This document shows positions 29,901 through 33,203 of a DNA stretch of 64,000 nt, piece by piece. Location: positions 87,084,937 to 87,148,936 of the forward strand of contig OZ024834.1 of NCBI GenBank assembly GCA_964016985.1, given 5' to 3'. Below the pieces are notes generated by a model. The model saw nothing but the letters and a program-made list of their open reading frames with translations. It was not told the DNA's origin and ran no database searches. The position numbers were made by a program, and so were the translations under genes. The stretch is from Anodontia alba. Its lineage: Eukaryota > Mollusca > Bivalvia > Lucinida > Lucinidae. Position 1 is the first letter of the stretch, and every line of letters starts with the position of its first letter.

Positions 29901-31491
29901 GTAAAGAAAATAAATAATTAAGGCTTTTTGTAGTTCAGTTAGTCATGGGTGCATAGGATCACGTGCAAAGTAAGTGACTCAATCACGTACGCATCGGGCA
30001 ACGCGCAAAGAAAGTGAACCCCGAAGGGTTCACTTTCTTTGCGCGTGACCCGATGCGCTGGCAAACAAATAAAAAAAATGTCATTTAGTTTCATCGTTTG
30101 ATAAAAAAAAATCCGATTAGAGGGCTGAATATGAAGAACCAACTCCTTTAGCTCCTGTTAGCGGTAAGTGCCTCACCTGATGTGAATAGTGTGTGAGCGG
30201 GACTATAGGTCGTTGCGTTTATTGGATGACATTCAACGAACAGCGTGTGGGCGGGGCTAATAGCCATTGCATTTATTGAATGATGAATACACTCGGAAAT
30301 GTTTAAGTGCATCTAAACTGTTTGCACAGAAAATATAAATATTGTCGTATTGTGGTATAACTAAGACTGACAACTATTTAGAAAGAACAATTTGTTTTCG
30401 CTTTCTTCATTTTTTGACCATAAAACCTGAAACTGTCAGTCCGTAATTACGTAAAAAGTGCTATATCATTGTTTTTGTGAAAAATAGGAATAGCCACAAT
30501 TACTTTAGGAATAGCCNNNNNNNNNNNNNNNNNNNNNNNNNNNNNNNNNNNNNNNNNNNNNNNNNNNNNNNNNNNNNNNNNNNNNNNNNNNNNNNNNNNN
30601 NNNNNNNNNNNNNNNNNNNNNNNNNNNNNNNNNNNNNNNNNNNNNNNNNNNNNNNNNNNNNNNNNNNNNNNNNNNNNNNNNNNNNNNNNNNNNNNNNNNN
30701 NNNNNNNNNNNNNNNNAAAAGCGTCTCATCTGGACCTATGGGACTTCTTTAGTGTGTTCTTTGTTTAAAAAGGCATCCTTTCATAGCTGGGCCCAGTTGT
30801 TCAAAGCGTTGTTAGCTTAACGAGCTCGTTAAGGGTCATTTCGTTAACTGTTTTAGCGGATTCAATACACAATATTCTGATATTTTTTGCTGAAAAAATG
30901 TGAGTAGCTTTTGCACTGCAAAAGCTACTCACATTTTTTCAGCAAAAAATTTCAGCATATTTGCGTATCACTTGATGTAAATTTTAACGAATCGTTAACT
31001 AACGATGTCGTTAGCTTTGAACAACTGGGCCCTGGTGTTTAGTGCCGTGTGGCGGCCGTAAAACCTCTCCACATACGTCATCATAGTGCAGATTATATTT
31101 TTATTTCTTTTGAGATCATTGAACACATTCTGGTCACTTTGAAAATCGAATACCACTTAAGCCGGTGCTAGGGAGCGTAAGCTATCTCGCAAACTACATT
31201 TTTGCATATAAAGAGACTTAATAAAACCGAGTCTTCGATTTTCGTTCTTTTGTGTGTTCGTTTCCAAAGGCAATTTTTTAGATTTTTATTCTCACGGAAT
31301 TGTGTTTATCATTTTCAGCTGATCCTACGGAACACTTTGACATTGCTGATAAGCACAAGGACATAGTTGAAGAAATGAAAGCCAAGCTGAAACAGTATAG
31401 AGAGTCTTTGGTACCAGCGAACTGGCCTGATCCGGATCCGAAATCAAATCCTAAATATTACGATGGAAACTGGTCTCCGGGCTGGTGTTAA
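4158..31491 (+). CDS. arylsulfatase B-like sulfatase (15-exon gene, full span)
   Basis: Sulfatases hydrolyse sulfate esters using a formylglycine made from an active-site cysteine. Joining 15 exons gives 508 residues, close to the usual arylsulfatase B length. A signal peptide (about residues 1-24; [16 protein letters not shown] at M9-G24) points to the secretory or lysosomal route. Active-site residues are all visible: metal ligands D35-D36 in IVADDLG, the C-T-P-S-R signature at C73-R77, K127 and H129 in GKWHLGF, H241 in PFQSVHSP, D301-N302 in FTTDNGG, and K319. At least seven N-glycosylation sequons occur (for example N65, N107). The chain ends in NWSPGWC. Arylsulfatase B-type enzymes remove 4-sulfate from N-acetylgalactosamine in dermatan and chondroitin sulfate; this substrate is inferred from overall similarity. 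ATG 4158 was chosen because it is in frame with the signal peptide; M9 is an alternative start. No break was found in the reading frame. Confidence 0.92.
4400..4572. mobile_element. foldback element family J, degenerate copy 3
   Basis: Shares GCTTAGCATTCTGGG on the left and TTTGTCGCCTGCTGGTTTAG on the right with the copies at 3.5 and 3.8 kb, but the central hairpin is lost. Lies in intron 1. Confidence 0.45.
5357..5456 (+). mobile_element. MITE family B, left-end fragment
   Basis: ACAGTAAAGCTTCAGTGACT followed by AACACCGATGGCTCATTACC matches the left third of the next entry and stops before the central hairpin. Confidence 0.55.
5459..5794 (+). mobile_element. MITE family B, copy with both ends
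   Basis: Left end ACAGTATAACCTCAATGGCT and right end AGCCATTGAGGTTCGACTGT are inverted repeats flanked by TA, the pattern of pogo/Tigger-type (IS630-Tc1-mariner) elements. The centre carries a worn copy of the shared hairpin (ATTCTAATGAGTACACTCAA). Non-coding. Confidence 0.7.
5800..6060 (+). mobile_element. MITE family B, copy lacking its left end
   Basis: The central hairpin is intact: GTCATTAGAATCGCCTC folds onto GAGGCGATTTTAATGAC. The right part (ACCCATGTCTAGAACAAATT, TTCGAGCTATTGAAATTTTA) follows, while the left TIR is missing. Confidence 0.65.
6330..6600. repeat. 53-bp tandem repeat, about 5 units, intron 1
   Basis: The phrase GCGAAAGCCCATCTTTGACT, then TCAGTCACTGCGGAGTTTTG, recurs with starts near 6341, 6393, 6448, 6501 and 6554. 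One more diverged unit lies at about 6190-6245. Because the unit is not a multiple of three, frames shift from unit to unit, so the open frames here are not genes. Confidence 0.85.
6732..6843 (+). CDS. sulfatase exon 2 (residues 38-75)
   Basis: Acceptor TACTTTAG, donor GTGAGT. Encodes [20 protein letters not shown] and ends within the proline codon of the C-T-P-S-R signature, so it carries the catalytic Cys73 while the rest of the motif is on exon 3. Confidence 0.92.
7186..7256 (-). other. tRNA-like (Pol III promoter-like) remnant
   Basis: On the minus strand GCGACGTGGCAGAGTATAGG resembles a D-arm/A-box region, GGACTTTGGAGTCC an anticodon arm, and CCGGGTTCGATCCCTGG a T-arm with a perfect B-box. 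The acceptor stem does not close convincingly, so this looks like a tRNA-derived SINE head or tRNA pseudogene rather than a working tRNA. Confidence 0.45.
7318..7531 (+). mobile_element. MITE family F, copy 1
   Basis: Starts TTAATCCTTGTCCCGCTGAA and ends ATGACAAGGGTTAA, an inverted pair. The inside carries GTTGGCTTCTGAAGAAGCCAAC, itself a hairpin (first 20 compared), then CTGATTGGCTGAAAACTAGA. Copy 2 is at 10.86 kb. Confidence 0.6.
7728..8004 (-). mobile_element. Penelope-like element flank (putative pLTR), partial
   Basis: Same sequence as the flanks at 9.27, 14.1, 26.0 and 36.2 kb (for example AAGTCCAGGGAGTGCTACAA and CCAAGAGGAAGAGGAAACTG on the plus strand). It joins reverse-transcriptase sequence directly at about 8005. 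Confidence 0.6.
8005..9160 (-). pseudogene. Penelope-like element reverse transcriptase, degraded
   Basis: Pieces of one RT can be read on the minus strand: [19 protein letters not shown] at about 8.9 kb, [20 protein letters not shown] at about 8.7 kb, [13 protein letters not shown] near 8.48 kb, and the catalytic box [20 protein letters not shown] near 8.29 kb. The chain fades after APAYGVHV near 8.05 kb. The WxPKLHKxP and FDFSTLYT signatures are characteristic of Penelope-like elements. Stops, frame changes and a T-rich insertion at 8331-8386 break the frame, although the YIDD active site survives. No GIY-YIG endonuclease was seen. Confidence 0.8.
8331..8386. repeat. poly-T tract
   Basis: Almost pure T, inside the RT remnant. 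It separates the GTNC-like region from the YIDD box. Confidence 0.9.
9268..9868 (-). mobile_element. Penelope-like element flank (putative pLTR), long copy
   Basis: About 600 bases matching the copy at 14.1-14.73 kb almost base for base, from AAGTCCAGGGAGTGCCACAA through CCCTGGGTCCCGATGCTACT to TCAAGCCCCAACCCACTGGT. On the minus strand it lies upstream of the RT remnant, so that RT is bracketed by this repeat on both sides. Confidence 0.6.
9941..9992 (+). CDS. sulfatase exon 3 (residues 75-92)
   Basis: Acceptor ATTTTTTCAG, donor GTATGT. Encodes [17 protein letters not shown], completing the C-x-P-S-R formylglycine signature and the GYYPYHTG element that follows it in sulfatases. Confidence 0.92.
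9993..10458 (+). other. intron 3, first part: nothing recognised
   Basis: No coding similarity or repeat structure was recognised between the exon 3 donor and the truncated MITE C. Confidence 0.5.
10459..10653 (+). mobile_element. MITE family C, right half only
   Basis: Begins at the centre of the family C hairpin (GAGCAATTTCTCCTCTTTTT) and runs to a normal right end (GATAACGAGAGTCGACTGTA). The left half is absent. Confidence 0.65.
10856..11076 (+). mobile_element. MITE family F, copy 2
   Basis: Ends TTAACACTTGTCCTGCTAAA and ATGACACGGGTTAA. The interior matches copy 1 at 7.3 kb (CAGATCAATTGGCTTTTGAA, then CTGATTGGCTGACAATTAGA). Confidence 0.6.
11181..11257. repeat. TG then T-rich simple sequence
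   Basis: A short TG run followed by T tracts broken by G, about 55 bases upstream of exon 4. Confidence 0.9.
11313..11416 (+). CDS. sulfatase exon 4 (residues 93-127)
   Basis: Acceptor TTATTGTAG, donor GTAAGT. Encodes [20 protein letters not shown] and [14 protein letters not shown]. The codon of the conserved active-site Lys127 is split by the intron (AA in this exon, A in the next). Confidence 0.92.
11450..11730 (+). repeat. tandem repeats ending in duplicated splice acceptors
   Basis: Two adjoining tandem families. The first (about 11.45-11.60 kb) repeats GCTTTGAAATATTT and TATTTATAGATGG. The second (about 11.60-11.73 kb) repeats CTCTTACAGATGNCATCTTA and TTTGTAACGTAAATG, which copies the exon 5 acceptor and the first 20 or so bases of exon 5. 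AG dinucleotides fall at 11607, 11651, 11686 and the true site 11730. Confidence 0.8.
11731..11849 (+). CDS. sulfatase exon 5 (residues 127-167)
   Basis: Acceptor ACTCTTACAG, donor GTATGC. Encodes [20 protein letters not shown] and [19 protein letters not shown]. His129 is the conserved active-site histidine of GKWHLG. The exon is preceded by three decoy acceptors. Confidence 0.92.
12021..12353 (+). mobile_element. MITE family C, complete copy
   Basis: The TIRs ACAGTCGACTCCCGTTATCT and AGATAACGAGGTTCGACTGT (partially paired) are flanked by TA, as in pogo/Tigger-like elements. The central hairpin pairs GAGGAGAAATTGCTCC with GGAGCAATTTCTCCTC. Lies in intron 5. Confidence 0.7.
12928..12993 (+). 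CDS. sulfatase exon 6 (residues 167-189)
   Basis: Acceptor GTTCCACAG, donor GTGAGG. Encodes [20 protein letters not shown] then IK. This falls in the variable loop region between the GKWHLG and PFQSVHSP motifs. Confidence 0.85.
13268..13332 (+). CDS. sulfatase exon 7 (residues 189-210)
   Basis: Acceptor GATTTACAG, donor GTGAGT. Encodes [20 protein letters not shown] then SP. It contains a glycosylation sequon (NTT) and ends in phase 0, matching exon 8. Confidence 0.85.
13333..14106 (+). other. intron 7, first part: nothing recognised
   Basis: No gene or named repeat recognised. Confidence 0.5.
14107..14726 (-). mobile_element. Penelope-like element flank (putative pLTR), long copy
   Basis: Same sequence and length as the 9.27-9.87 kb copy. 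On the minus strand it follows directly after the C-terminal coding piece of the element (next entry), as a 3' untranslated or terminal-repeat region would. Confidence 0.6.
14727..14976 (-). pseudogene. Penelope-like element C-terminal coding fragment
   Basis: The minus-strand frame reads [20 protein letters not shown] then [20 protein letters not shown] and [18 protein letters not shown] homologous piece lies at 35.95-36.15 kb (LIFSEQFKKLVTRYK). I recognise this as the tail that follows the RT in Penelope-like ORFs of marine invertebrates. That memory-based identification needs a search. Confidence 0.55.
15050..15146. repeat. poly-T tract with G interruptions
   Basis: T runs up to about 30 long, with TTTTGTTTTG interruptions. 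Confidence 0.9.
15201..15394 (+). mobile_element. short pogo-like MITE, intron 7
   Basis: Left end ACAGTTGATTTCCATTATCG and right end GAGATAACGGGAATTGACAG are inverted repeats related to the C family ends. The interior (AATGGTTTAGTTTGC, TTTTATCTCTCCCTCAAACT) recurs without the left end at 26.87-26.99 kb. Confidence 0.55.
15475..15752 (+). mobile_element. MITE family A, copy 3
   Basis: Contains TTGACCCCCTTAAACCCCAC, TTTCTGCTCAAAAACAGAGA, a worn hairpin (GAGGCGGTTCTAACGAATAC) and the right end AATAGGTGTTTTTTCATAAT. The left TIR is degraded. Confidence 0.65.
16049..16153 (+). CDS. sulfatase exon 8 (residues 211-245)
   Basis: Acceptor ATATATTTCAG, donor GTGAGG. Encodes [20 protein letters not shown] then [15 protein letters not shown]. 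His241 in the QSVHSP motif is a conserved sulfate-binding or catalytic residue in the family. Confidence 0.92.
16209..16292. repeat. inverted repeat in intron 8
   Basis: GTCCCGCTCGTTGTCTTACT pairs with AAGGCAACGAGCAGGAC, and TTTAGTGGAAC with GTTTCCACTAAA, giving a long stem about 55 bases downstream of the exon 8 donor. Confidence 0.6.
16441..16560. repeat. inverted repeat in intron 8
   Basis: TGTCTCATACTGTGTAGAAT with CAAAGCTATA on the left pairs with TATAGCTTTG and ATTCTACACAGTATGAGATA on the right. The arms are about 33 bases, with a loop of about 45. Confidence 0.65.
17290..18150. repeat. minisatellite, about 113-124 bp unit, 7 copies, intron 8
   Basis: Units carry AATCATGAAGCACAGCCTTC, CCGATGCTCTAAATATGTGT, AGGGTCCACATAGGATCCTC and TGCCTCATCAATGAAA, with GATGCTCTAAATA starts near 17325, 17421, 17543, 17667, 17791, 17907 and 18020. 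The CACAATCATGAAGCACAGCC phrase relates the unit to the Penelope-like flank family, and the array runs into a fuller copy of that subfamily at 18.12-18.28 kb. Confidence 0.8.
18125..18285. repeat. dispersed repeat related to the Penelope-like flank (short subfamily)
   Basis: Contains GAGCACCAAAAGAAGGAGAG, GATGAGGAACAAATAATGAC and GGAACGGTCAGTAGGAAAAA. The same phrases appear at 21.02-21.19, 23.07-23.24, 28.23-28.33 and 35.39-35.55 kb. Confidence 0.55.
18609..18678 (+). CDS. sulfatase exon 9 (residues 246-269)
   Basis: Acceptor TTATATCCAG, donor GTAAGT. Encodes [20 protein letters not shown] then TYCG. It starts in phase 0 after PYE, so the protein reads PYEVPDRY as in arylsulfatase B proteins. 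Confidence 0.88.
18818..19162 (+). mobile_element. MITE family C, copy in intron 9
   Basis: Left end ACATTCGACTCTCGTTATCT and right end GATAACGAGGTTCTACTGTA, with the same GAGAAATTG/CAATTTCTC hairpin centre and the same orientation as the 12.0 kb copy. Confidence 0.7.
19390..20590 (-). pseudogene. Penelope-like element reverse transcriptase, degraded (intron 9)
   Basis: A long minus-strand frame (20562 to 19963) reads [20 protein letters not shown] then [20 protein letters not shown] and [20 protein letters not shown]. After a disruption, [18 protein letters not shown] is followed by an in-frame stop, then [12 protein letters not shown] and [16 protein letters not shown]. Further on come [18 protein letters not shown] and [15 protein letters not shown]. 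These are RT motifs in order. The active-site box is YLND rather than YxDD, and there are stops and shifts, so this copy is dead. It is a different subfamily from the 8 kb copy. Confidence 0.85.
20606..20692. repeat. small inverted-end element
   Basis: ACAGCGGGCACGCAACGTT at the left and TCGATGTGTCCGCTGG at the right are an imperfect inverted pair enclosing ATCAACGTCGATGTTATGTC and CATCGACGTCGATG. Possible short MITE. Confidence 0.35.
20786..20883 (+). CDS. sulfatase exon 10 (residues 269-301)
   Basis: Acceptor GTTGATACAG, donor GTGAGT. Encodes [20 protein letters not shown] then [13 protein letters not shown]. Asp301 is the first of the D-N metal ligand pair; its Asn partner opens exon 11. 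Confidence 0.92.
21022..21190. repeat. dispersed repeat related to the Penelope-like flank (short subfamily)
   Basis: CACGAAGCATAGCCTTCCCG, GGAACAAATAATGACTAAAC and CCTTGGAACGGTCAGAAG match the copy at 18.1 kb. Confidence 0.5.
21403..22627 (+). mobile_element. mariner element, inactive (intron 10)
   Basis: A 1225-bp element with 28-bp terminal inverted repeats starting CGAGGGTGAGTCAATAAGTA (one mismatch between ends) and a TA target duplication at 21401-21402 and 22628-22629. The transposase is recognisable: N-terminal helix-turn-helix region with [20 protein letters not shown] (21551-21856), then LVTVDET followed by a stop where Trp is expected, [60 protein letters not shown], and [19 protein letters not shown]. 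The first and third catalytic Asp are present. The segment that should carry the second (QDNAPAH-like) is deleted with a frame change near 22.29 kb. It cannot make transposase, but its ends look usable. Confidence 0.92.
22630..23068 (+). other. intron 10 segment: nothing recognised
   Basis: No gene or named repeat recognised between the mariner element and the next short repeat. Confidence 0.5.
23069..23240. repeat. dispersed repeat related to the Penelope-like flank (short subfamily)
   Basis: AATCACGAAGCACGGCCCTC, AGAAGGCGAGACGAGGAACA and CCGCCTTAGAATGGTCATTA match the 18.1 and 21.0 kb copies. Confidence 0.5.
23421..23665 (+). mobile_element. MITE family A, copy 4 with half a hairpin
   Basis: The ends ATCACGAAAACATGCCTATA and AATAGGCGTGTTTACGTGAT are both present. 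The centre goes from GGTACTCGTTAGAACCG straight to TCTATGTTTTGAGCAG, so the right hairpin arm is deleted from the fold point outward. Confidence 0.7.
23905..24044 (+). CDS. sulfatase exon 11 (residues 302-348)
   Basis: Acceptor ATTTTTGTAG after a TTTA microsatellite, donor GTAAGT. Encodes [20 protein letters not shown] then [20 protein letters not shown] and TKYLNTE. Asn302 is a metal ligand, and Lys319 in [11 protein letters not shown] is the conserved sulfatase lysine. Confidence 0.93.
24203..24523 (-). mobile_element. MITE family C, copy in intron 11 (reverse orientation)
   Basis: Starts ACAGTTGACTCTCGCTATCT and ends GATAACAAGAGTTGACTGTA. The hairpin centre GAGAAATTGCTCTCCTC is shortened. 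Orientation is opposite to the 12.0 and 18.8 kb copies. Confidence 0.68.
24626..24973 (-). mobile_element. MITE family B, copy in intron 11 (reverse orientation)
   Basis: ACAGTCGAACTCAATGGCTT at the left and GAGTCATTGAGGATTGACTG at the right form the inverted ends. Only half of the central hairpin remains (GTAATCATTATAATTGCCTT). Confidence 0.62.
25060..25347 (-). pseudogene. non-LTR retrotransposon C-terminal fragment
   Basis: The minus-strand frame encodes [20 protein letters not shown] then [20 protein letters not shown] and [21 protein letters not shown] GRPxxTW block followed by a Trp-Arg segment is typical of the extreme C-terminus of LINE reverse-transcriptase ORFs. After the stop the minus strand runs into a TGATGATGATGGG simple tail at about 25.06-25.09 kb, as expected of a 5'-truncated LINE insertion. 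Confidence 0.65.
25454..25699. mobile_element. MITE family H, copy 1
   Basis: Ends GGGCCCAGTTGTTCGAAGCT and GCTTTGAACAACTGAGCCC. The central hairpin pairs TGTGAGTAGCTTTTGCAGTG with TGCAAAAGCTACTCACA. The arms also contain TCGTTAGTTAACGATTCGTT. The superfamily is not clear from the ends alone. Confidence 0.75.
25742..25957 (+). mobile_element. SINE copy, 5' truncated
   Basis: Body and tail of the SINE from GTGGAGATTGATCATGAAAT to CTCAACACAAACAAAAACC. The tRNA-like head is missing. Confidence 0.72.
26020..26395 (-). mobile_element. Penelope-like element flank (putative pLTR)
   Basis: Matches the 9.27 kb copy from AAAAGTCCAGGGAGTGCCAC to CCCTGGGTCCCGATGCTACT, then diverges. No coding part of the element is attached here. 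Confidence 0.55.
26396..27027 (+). other. intron 11, last part
   Basis: Mostly unrecognised. The segment at 26870-26995 (TTTATTGGTTTAGTGTGGCA to AAGATGATAAGAGTCAACTA) matches the right part of the pogo-like MITE at 15.2 kb. Confidence 0.45.
27028..27086 (+). CDS. sulfatase exon 12 (residues 348-368)
   Basis: Acceptor TTCTCGACAG, donor GTACTT. Encodes [19 protein letters not shown], the well conserved H-x-x-D-W-x-P-T segment of sulfatases. Confidence 0.93.
27087..27795 (+). other. intron 12, first part
   Basis: No gene. A hairpin-like repeat at 27.60-27.71 kb pairs CTAAAATGAAAGAATGTGCT with AGCAAATTCTTACATTTTAG around a CCCGGG centre. Worn relatives occur at 11.95, 12.48 and 16.85 kb. Confidence 0.45.
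27796..28031 (+). repeat. 46-bp tandem repeat that duplicates the exon 13 acceptor
   Basis: Five units of about 46 bp, each GTCTGAATACATTTTCAG followed by ACCTTTTTATGGATGGTGTT. The last unit is the real 3' splice site plus the start of exon 13. AG dinucleotides end at 27825, 27871, 27917, 27963 and 28008, spaced 46, 46, 46 and 45 bases apart. Confidence 0.9.
28009..28120 (+). CDS. sulfatase exon 13 (residues 368-405)
   Basis: Acceptor ACATTTTTAG, donor GTAGGT. Encodes [20 protein letters not shown] then [18 protein letters not shown]. Frame continuity (phase 1 in, phase 2 out) identifies 28009 as the correct acceptor among the five tandem candidates: every upstream one gives a stop. Confidence 0.9.
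28226..28600. repeat. short-subfamily Penelope-like flank, interrupted
   Basis: AAACACAGCCTTCCCGAAGC and GAGATGAGGAACAAACAATG match the 18.1 kb repeat. A second stretch (AGCCACAGTCACAGCCC, then TTCCAAGTCACCAG) is split by the hAT-like MITE listed next. Confidence 0.45.
28407..28574. mobile_element. hAT-like MITE, 168 bp
   Basis: Inverted ends AGTGGCGGATTTAGATGGGG and ATCCCGGATCCGCCCCT. Flanks CACAGCCC (left) and GACAGCCC (right) look like an 8-bp target duplication with one change. An AGGGGCGGATCC-type end and 8-bp duplication fit the hAT superfamily. Confidence 0.7.
28726..29044 (-). mobile_element. MITE family C, copy in intron 13 (reverse orientation)
   Basis: ACAGTCGAACTTCGTTATCT to GATAACGAGAGTCGACTGTA. 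The hairpin is reduced to CCTAAGGAGCAATTTCTCC. Confidence 0.7.
29051..29275. mobile_element. MITE family M, copy 1
   Basis: Left end AGCGCCCGATAAAACCTA and right end TAGGTTTGTCGTGCGCTGG are inverted. Inside, 29076-29145 is a long hairpin in which GCGACCAGCGAAGACTCTGA pairs with TCAGAGTCTTCGCTGATCGC. Confidence 0.65.
29427..29654. mobile_element. MITE family M, copy 2
   Basis: Clean ends: CCAGCGCACGACAAAACCTA and TAGGTTTTGTCGTGCGCTGG are perfect inverted complements. The interior shares GCGATCAGCGAAGACTCTGA and TCTTTGGATAGTCC with copy 1. Confidence 0.75.
29761..29900 (+). CDS. sulfatase exon 14 (residues 405-452)
   Basis: Acceptor CATTTTACAG, donor GTAAAG. Encodes [20 protein letters not shown] then [20 protein letters not shown] and QLFDIE. 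The R-x-G-x-Y-K-L and LFDIExDP segments mark the sulfatase C-terminal subdomain. Confidence 0.93.
29985..30057. repeat. long near-perfect hairpin, intron 14
   Basis: CGCGCAAAGAAAGTGAACCC pairs with GGGTTCACTTTCTTTGCGCG around CGAA, extended by GCATCGGG against CCCGATGC. Confidence 0.75.
30061..30516 (+). other. intron 14 segment: nothing recognised
   Basis: No gene or known repeat. The phrase GAATAGCCACAATTACTTTA, then GGAATAGCC, directly abuts the gap. Confidence 0.5.
30517..30716. other. assembly gap, 200 N
   Basis: Exactly 200 unspecified bases inside intron 14. The round number suggests a scaffold gap of arbitrary or estimated size. Confidence 0.98.
30789..31032. mobile_element. MITE family H, copy 2
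   Basis: Ends GGGCCCAGTTGTTCAAAGC and GCTTTGAACAACTGGGCCC are perfect complements. The centre hairpin is the same as at 25.45 kb. Orientation of the internal unique parts is reversed relative to copy 1. Confidence 0.78.
31319..31491 (+). CDS. sulfatase exon 15, terminal (residues 452-508)
   Basis: Acceptor ATCATTTTCAG. Encodes [20 protein letters not shown] then [20 protein letters not shown] and [16 protein letters not shown], with TAA at 31489-31491. E-x-x-x-L/I-A-x-x-H-x-D-I-V is a typical sulfatase C-terminal helix. Confidence 0.93.
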
Positions 31492-31767
31492 CAAATATGT
31501 CCATCTGGTTTACTAGGGGGCGAAAAAGATAAAATGGATCGTAAACAGTTATTGTGTCTGTTATAGGCCAACGTGCCTTACATCGTTTAATGAATTAGCT
31601 GACCACTTTCGTTGTAAAGGTTTATGGTGCATTGTACACACTGCGTATATGGGCACACTGGTGTTGACTGGAAGGCTAAACTTTTTACTTTTTTGTACGT
31701 TGTGTTTATGTTGATGTTGATAAGGAATATAAGTTGTTGTTTTTTTTTGTGTTGTTTTTTGATGTTG

Positions 31768-31801
<34 letters not shown>

Positions 31802-32137
31802 TACACTGTGTTTACCGCGTAATGTAGGCATTTCACATATCTTCAAACACGCTTATTTAGTTATCAAGTCGCATCGGGCTAGATAACATGGGCCCGAAAA
31901 GGGCATAATCTGTTTTCGAACTATTTCAACTCATTTAAGTTTTGTTTGTGAATTTTATATTTTCCATTTTCTTTTTTATATAGCCGAAAGGCCTGAGGTA
32001 AACAAATCATTTGTACTGTTAATGATTAACTCTCAATATGTAGTTTAACCCCTATCATTTCAACATCCTTTCTGGATCCAGTGCTACCAAAAAGCCAAAA
32101 ACAATTGTTAGATGTTAAGCTCCTCCAAGGGGAGAAA
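31492..32137 (+). other. 3' flank of the sulfatase gene
   Basis: Presumed 3' UTR and intergenic DNA. A T run at 31768-31800 is prominent. I saw no canonical AATAAA close behind the stop (AATATA near 31727 is the nearest variant). Confidence 0.4.
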
Positions 32138-32347
32138 TATGAAAAACCACTGGGCTAAGTGAGGTTCGAACCCACGCCGGCTACGACGACGCTGTCATCG
32201 TAGTCGGCGTGGGTTCGAACCTCACTCAGCCCAGTGGAGCGCCATCGTAGCCGGCGTGGGTTCGAACCTCACTCAGTCCAGTGCAGCGCCGTCGTAGCCG
32301 GCGTGGGTTCGAACCTCACTCAGCCCCGTGGTAGTTCATATTTCTCC
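32138..32347. repeat. tRNA-like B-box repeat in palindromic and tandem arrangement
   Basis: The unit CGTAGCCGGCGTGGGTTCGA, then ACCTCACTCAGCCCAGTG, occurs three times head to tail and once inverted at the left. The outer flanks GGGGAGAAATATGAA and TTCATATTTCTCCCC also pair. GGTTCGAACC is a perfect B-box and is itself palindromic. This looks like a SINE or tRNA fragment multiplied in place, not a functional tRNA (no acceptor stem closes). Confidence 0.6.
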
Positions 32348-32526
32348 CCACACACCTTTTTTCTGAAACACTTACATCAGTATCGATCTTGGGTCGGAAT
32401 TCTTTGTTGAAGTTTGTTTAAATCTAATTGTTGCGGTAACTTATACATGTAAATAATACTGTTTGTTCTACCGTTTTTATTCACCATAACGTGTTTTGTC
32501 CAATGTCTTTGGTAGTAATATTCATA

Positions 32527-32815
32527 TACATTCGAACTTCTTTGGAACCATGACAATTTGCTCTAGACATGAGTAATTCGAGCCAATAAGGGTTAATCAC
32601 AGCACCAGGTCAGCAGGCAGATGGGAATAATTTAGGAGTCTTTTCGATCTTCTATAAAATAATGGTATGAGTTCTCATTAGAATAGCTTCGATGAAGCGA
32701 TTCTAATGAGTACACACAACATTTGTTTTCATGATAAAAAAACAAGAAACTTTCCCTTAATTCAAAAACGGGTTCGAATTAGCCACGGTAAACGAGCCTT
32801 CGGTGTTCGAATCAT
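32527..32815 (-). mobile_element. MITE family B, copy
   Basis: TTCGAACTTCTTTGGAACCA, then CTCTAGACATGAGTAATTCG, lead to the central hairpin TCTCATTAGAATAGCTTCG folding onto GAAGCGATTCTAATGAGTAC. The far end (GTTCGAATTAGCCACGGTAA) is present but the outer TIRs are worn. Confidence 0.6.
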
Positions 32816-32945
32816 ATATGCTGCAAGTCTTTGACACTTTCTTCTGAAGCCCAACTGAAATACATTTACATCGCTATGTATTGTATCTGTATTTATACGA
32901 GTAAAATATGTTTAAACTTAGTTCCCTTAAAACGTTCCGGGAATT

Positions 32946-33156
32946 TAGACTGGCTCCAGTCTCCTGTGACTAAATATTTTTCTCATAATCTTGTTTGCTA
33001 ATCCACTAAAATAAATAAAAAAAATATCATGACTATAAAGGCTGGTCACTAGTGACCAGCCTTTATAGTCATGATATTACTTTGGTTTTATTTTAGTGGA
33101 TTATTTAAAGGATTATAAGAAAAAATATTTTGTCACTAGAGACTGGAGCCAGTCTA
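32946..33156. mobile_element. foldback MITE with AGACTGGCTCCAGTCT ends
   Basis: About 210 bp that is almost entirely one palindrome. AGACTGGCTCCAGTCT and AGACTGGAGCCAGTCT are the tips, AATCCACTAAAATAAA pairs with TTTATTTTAGTGGATT, and the centre ATGACTATAAAGGCTGGTCA pairs with TGACCAGCCTTTATAGTCAT. It ends about 50 bases downstream of the SleB gene stop codon and supplies AATAAA on the minus strand near 33087-33092. Confidence 0.7.
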
Positions 33157-33203
33157 GGGATTGATAGAATCCTTAAAGAAAAAAAAGGCGGTTCTATGAA
33201 TAA

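Noticed and set aside
32138..32347. Cluster of tRNA genes
   Set aside because: T-arm-like segments are good, but no acceptor stem, D-arm or anticodon arm closes around them, so they are annotated as B-box repeats.
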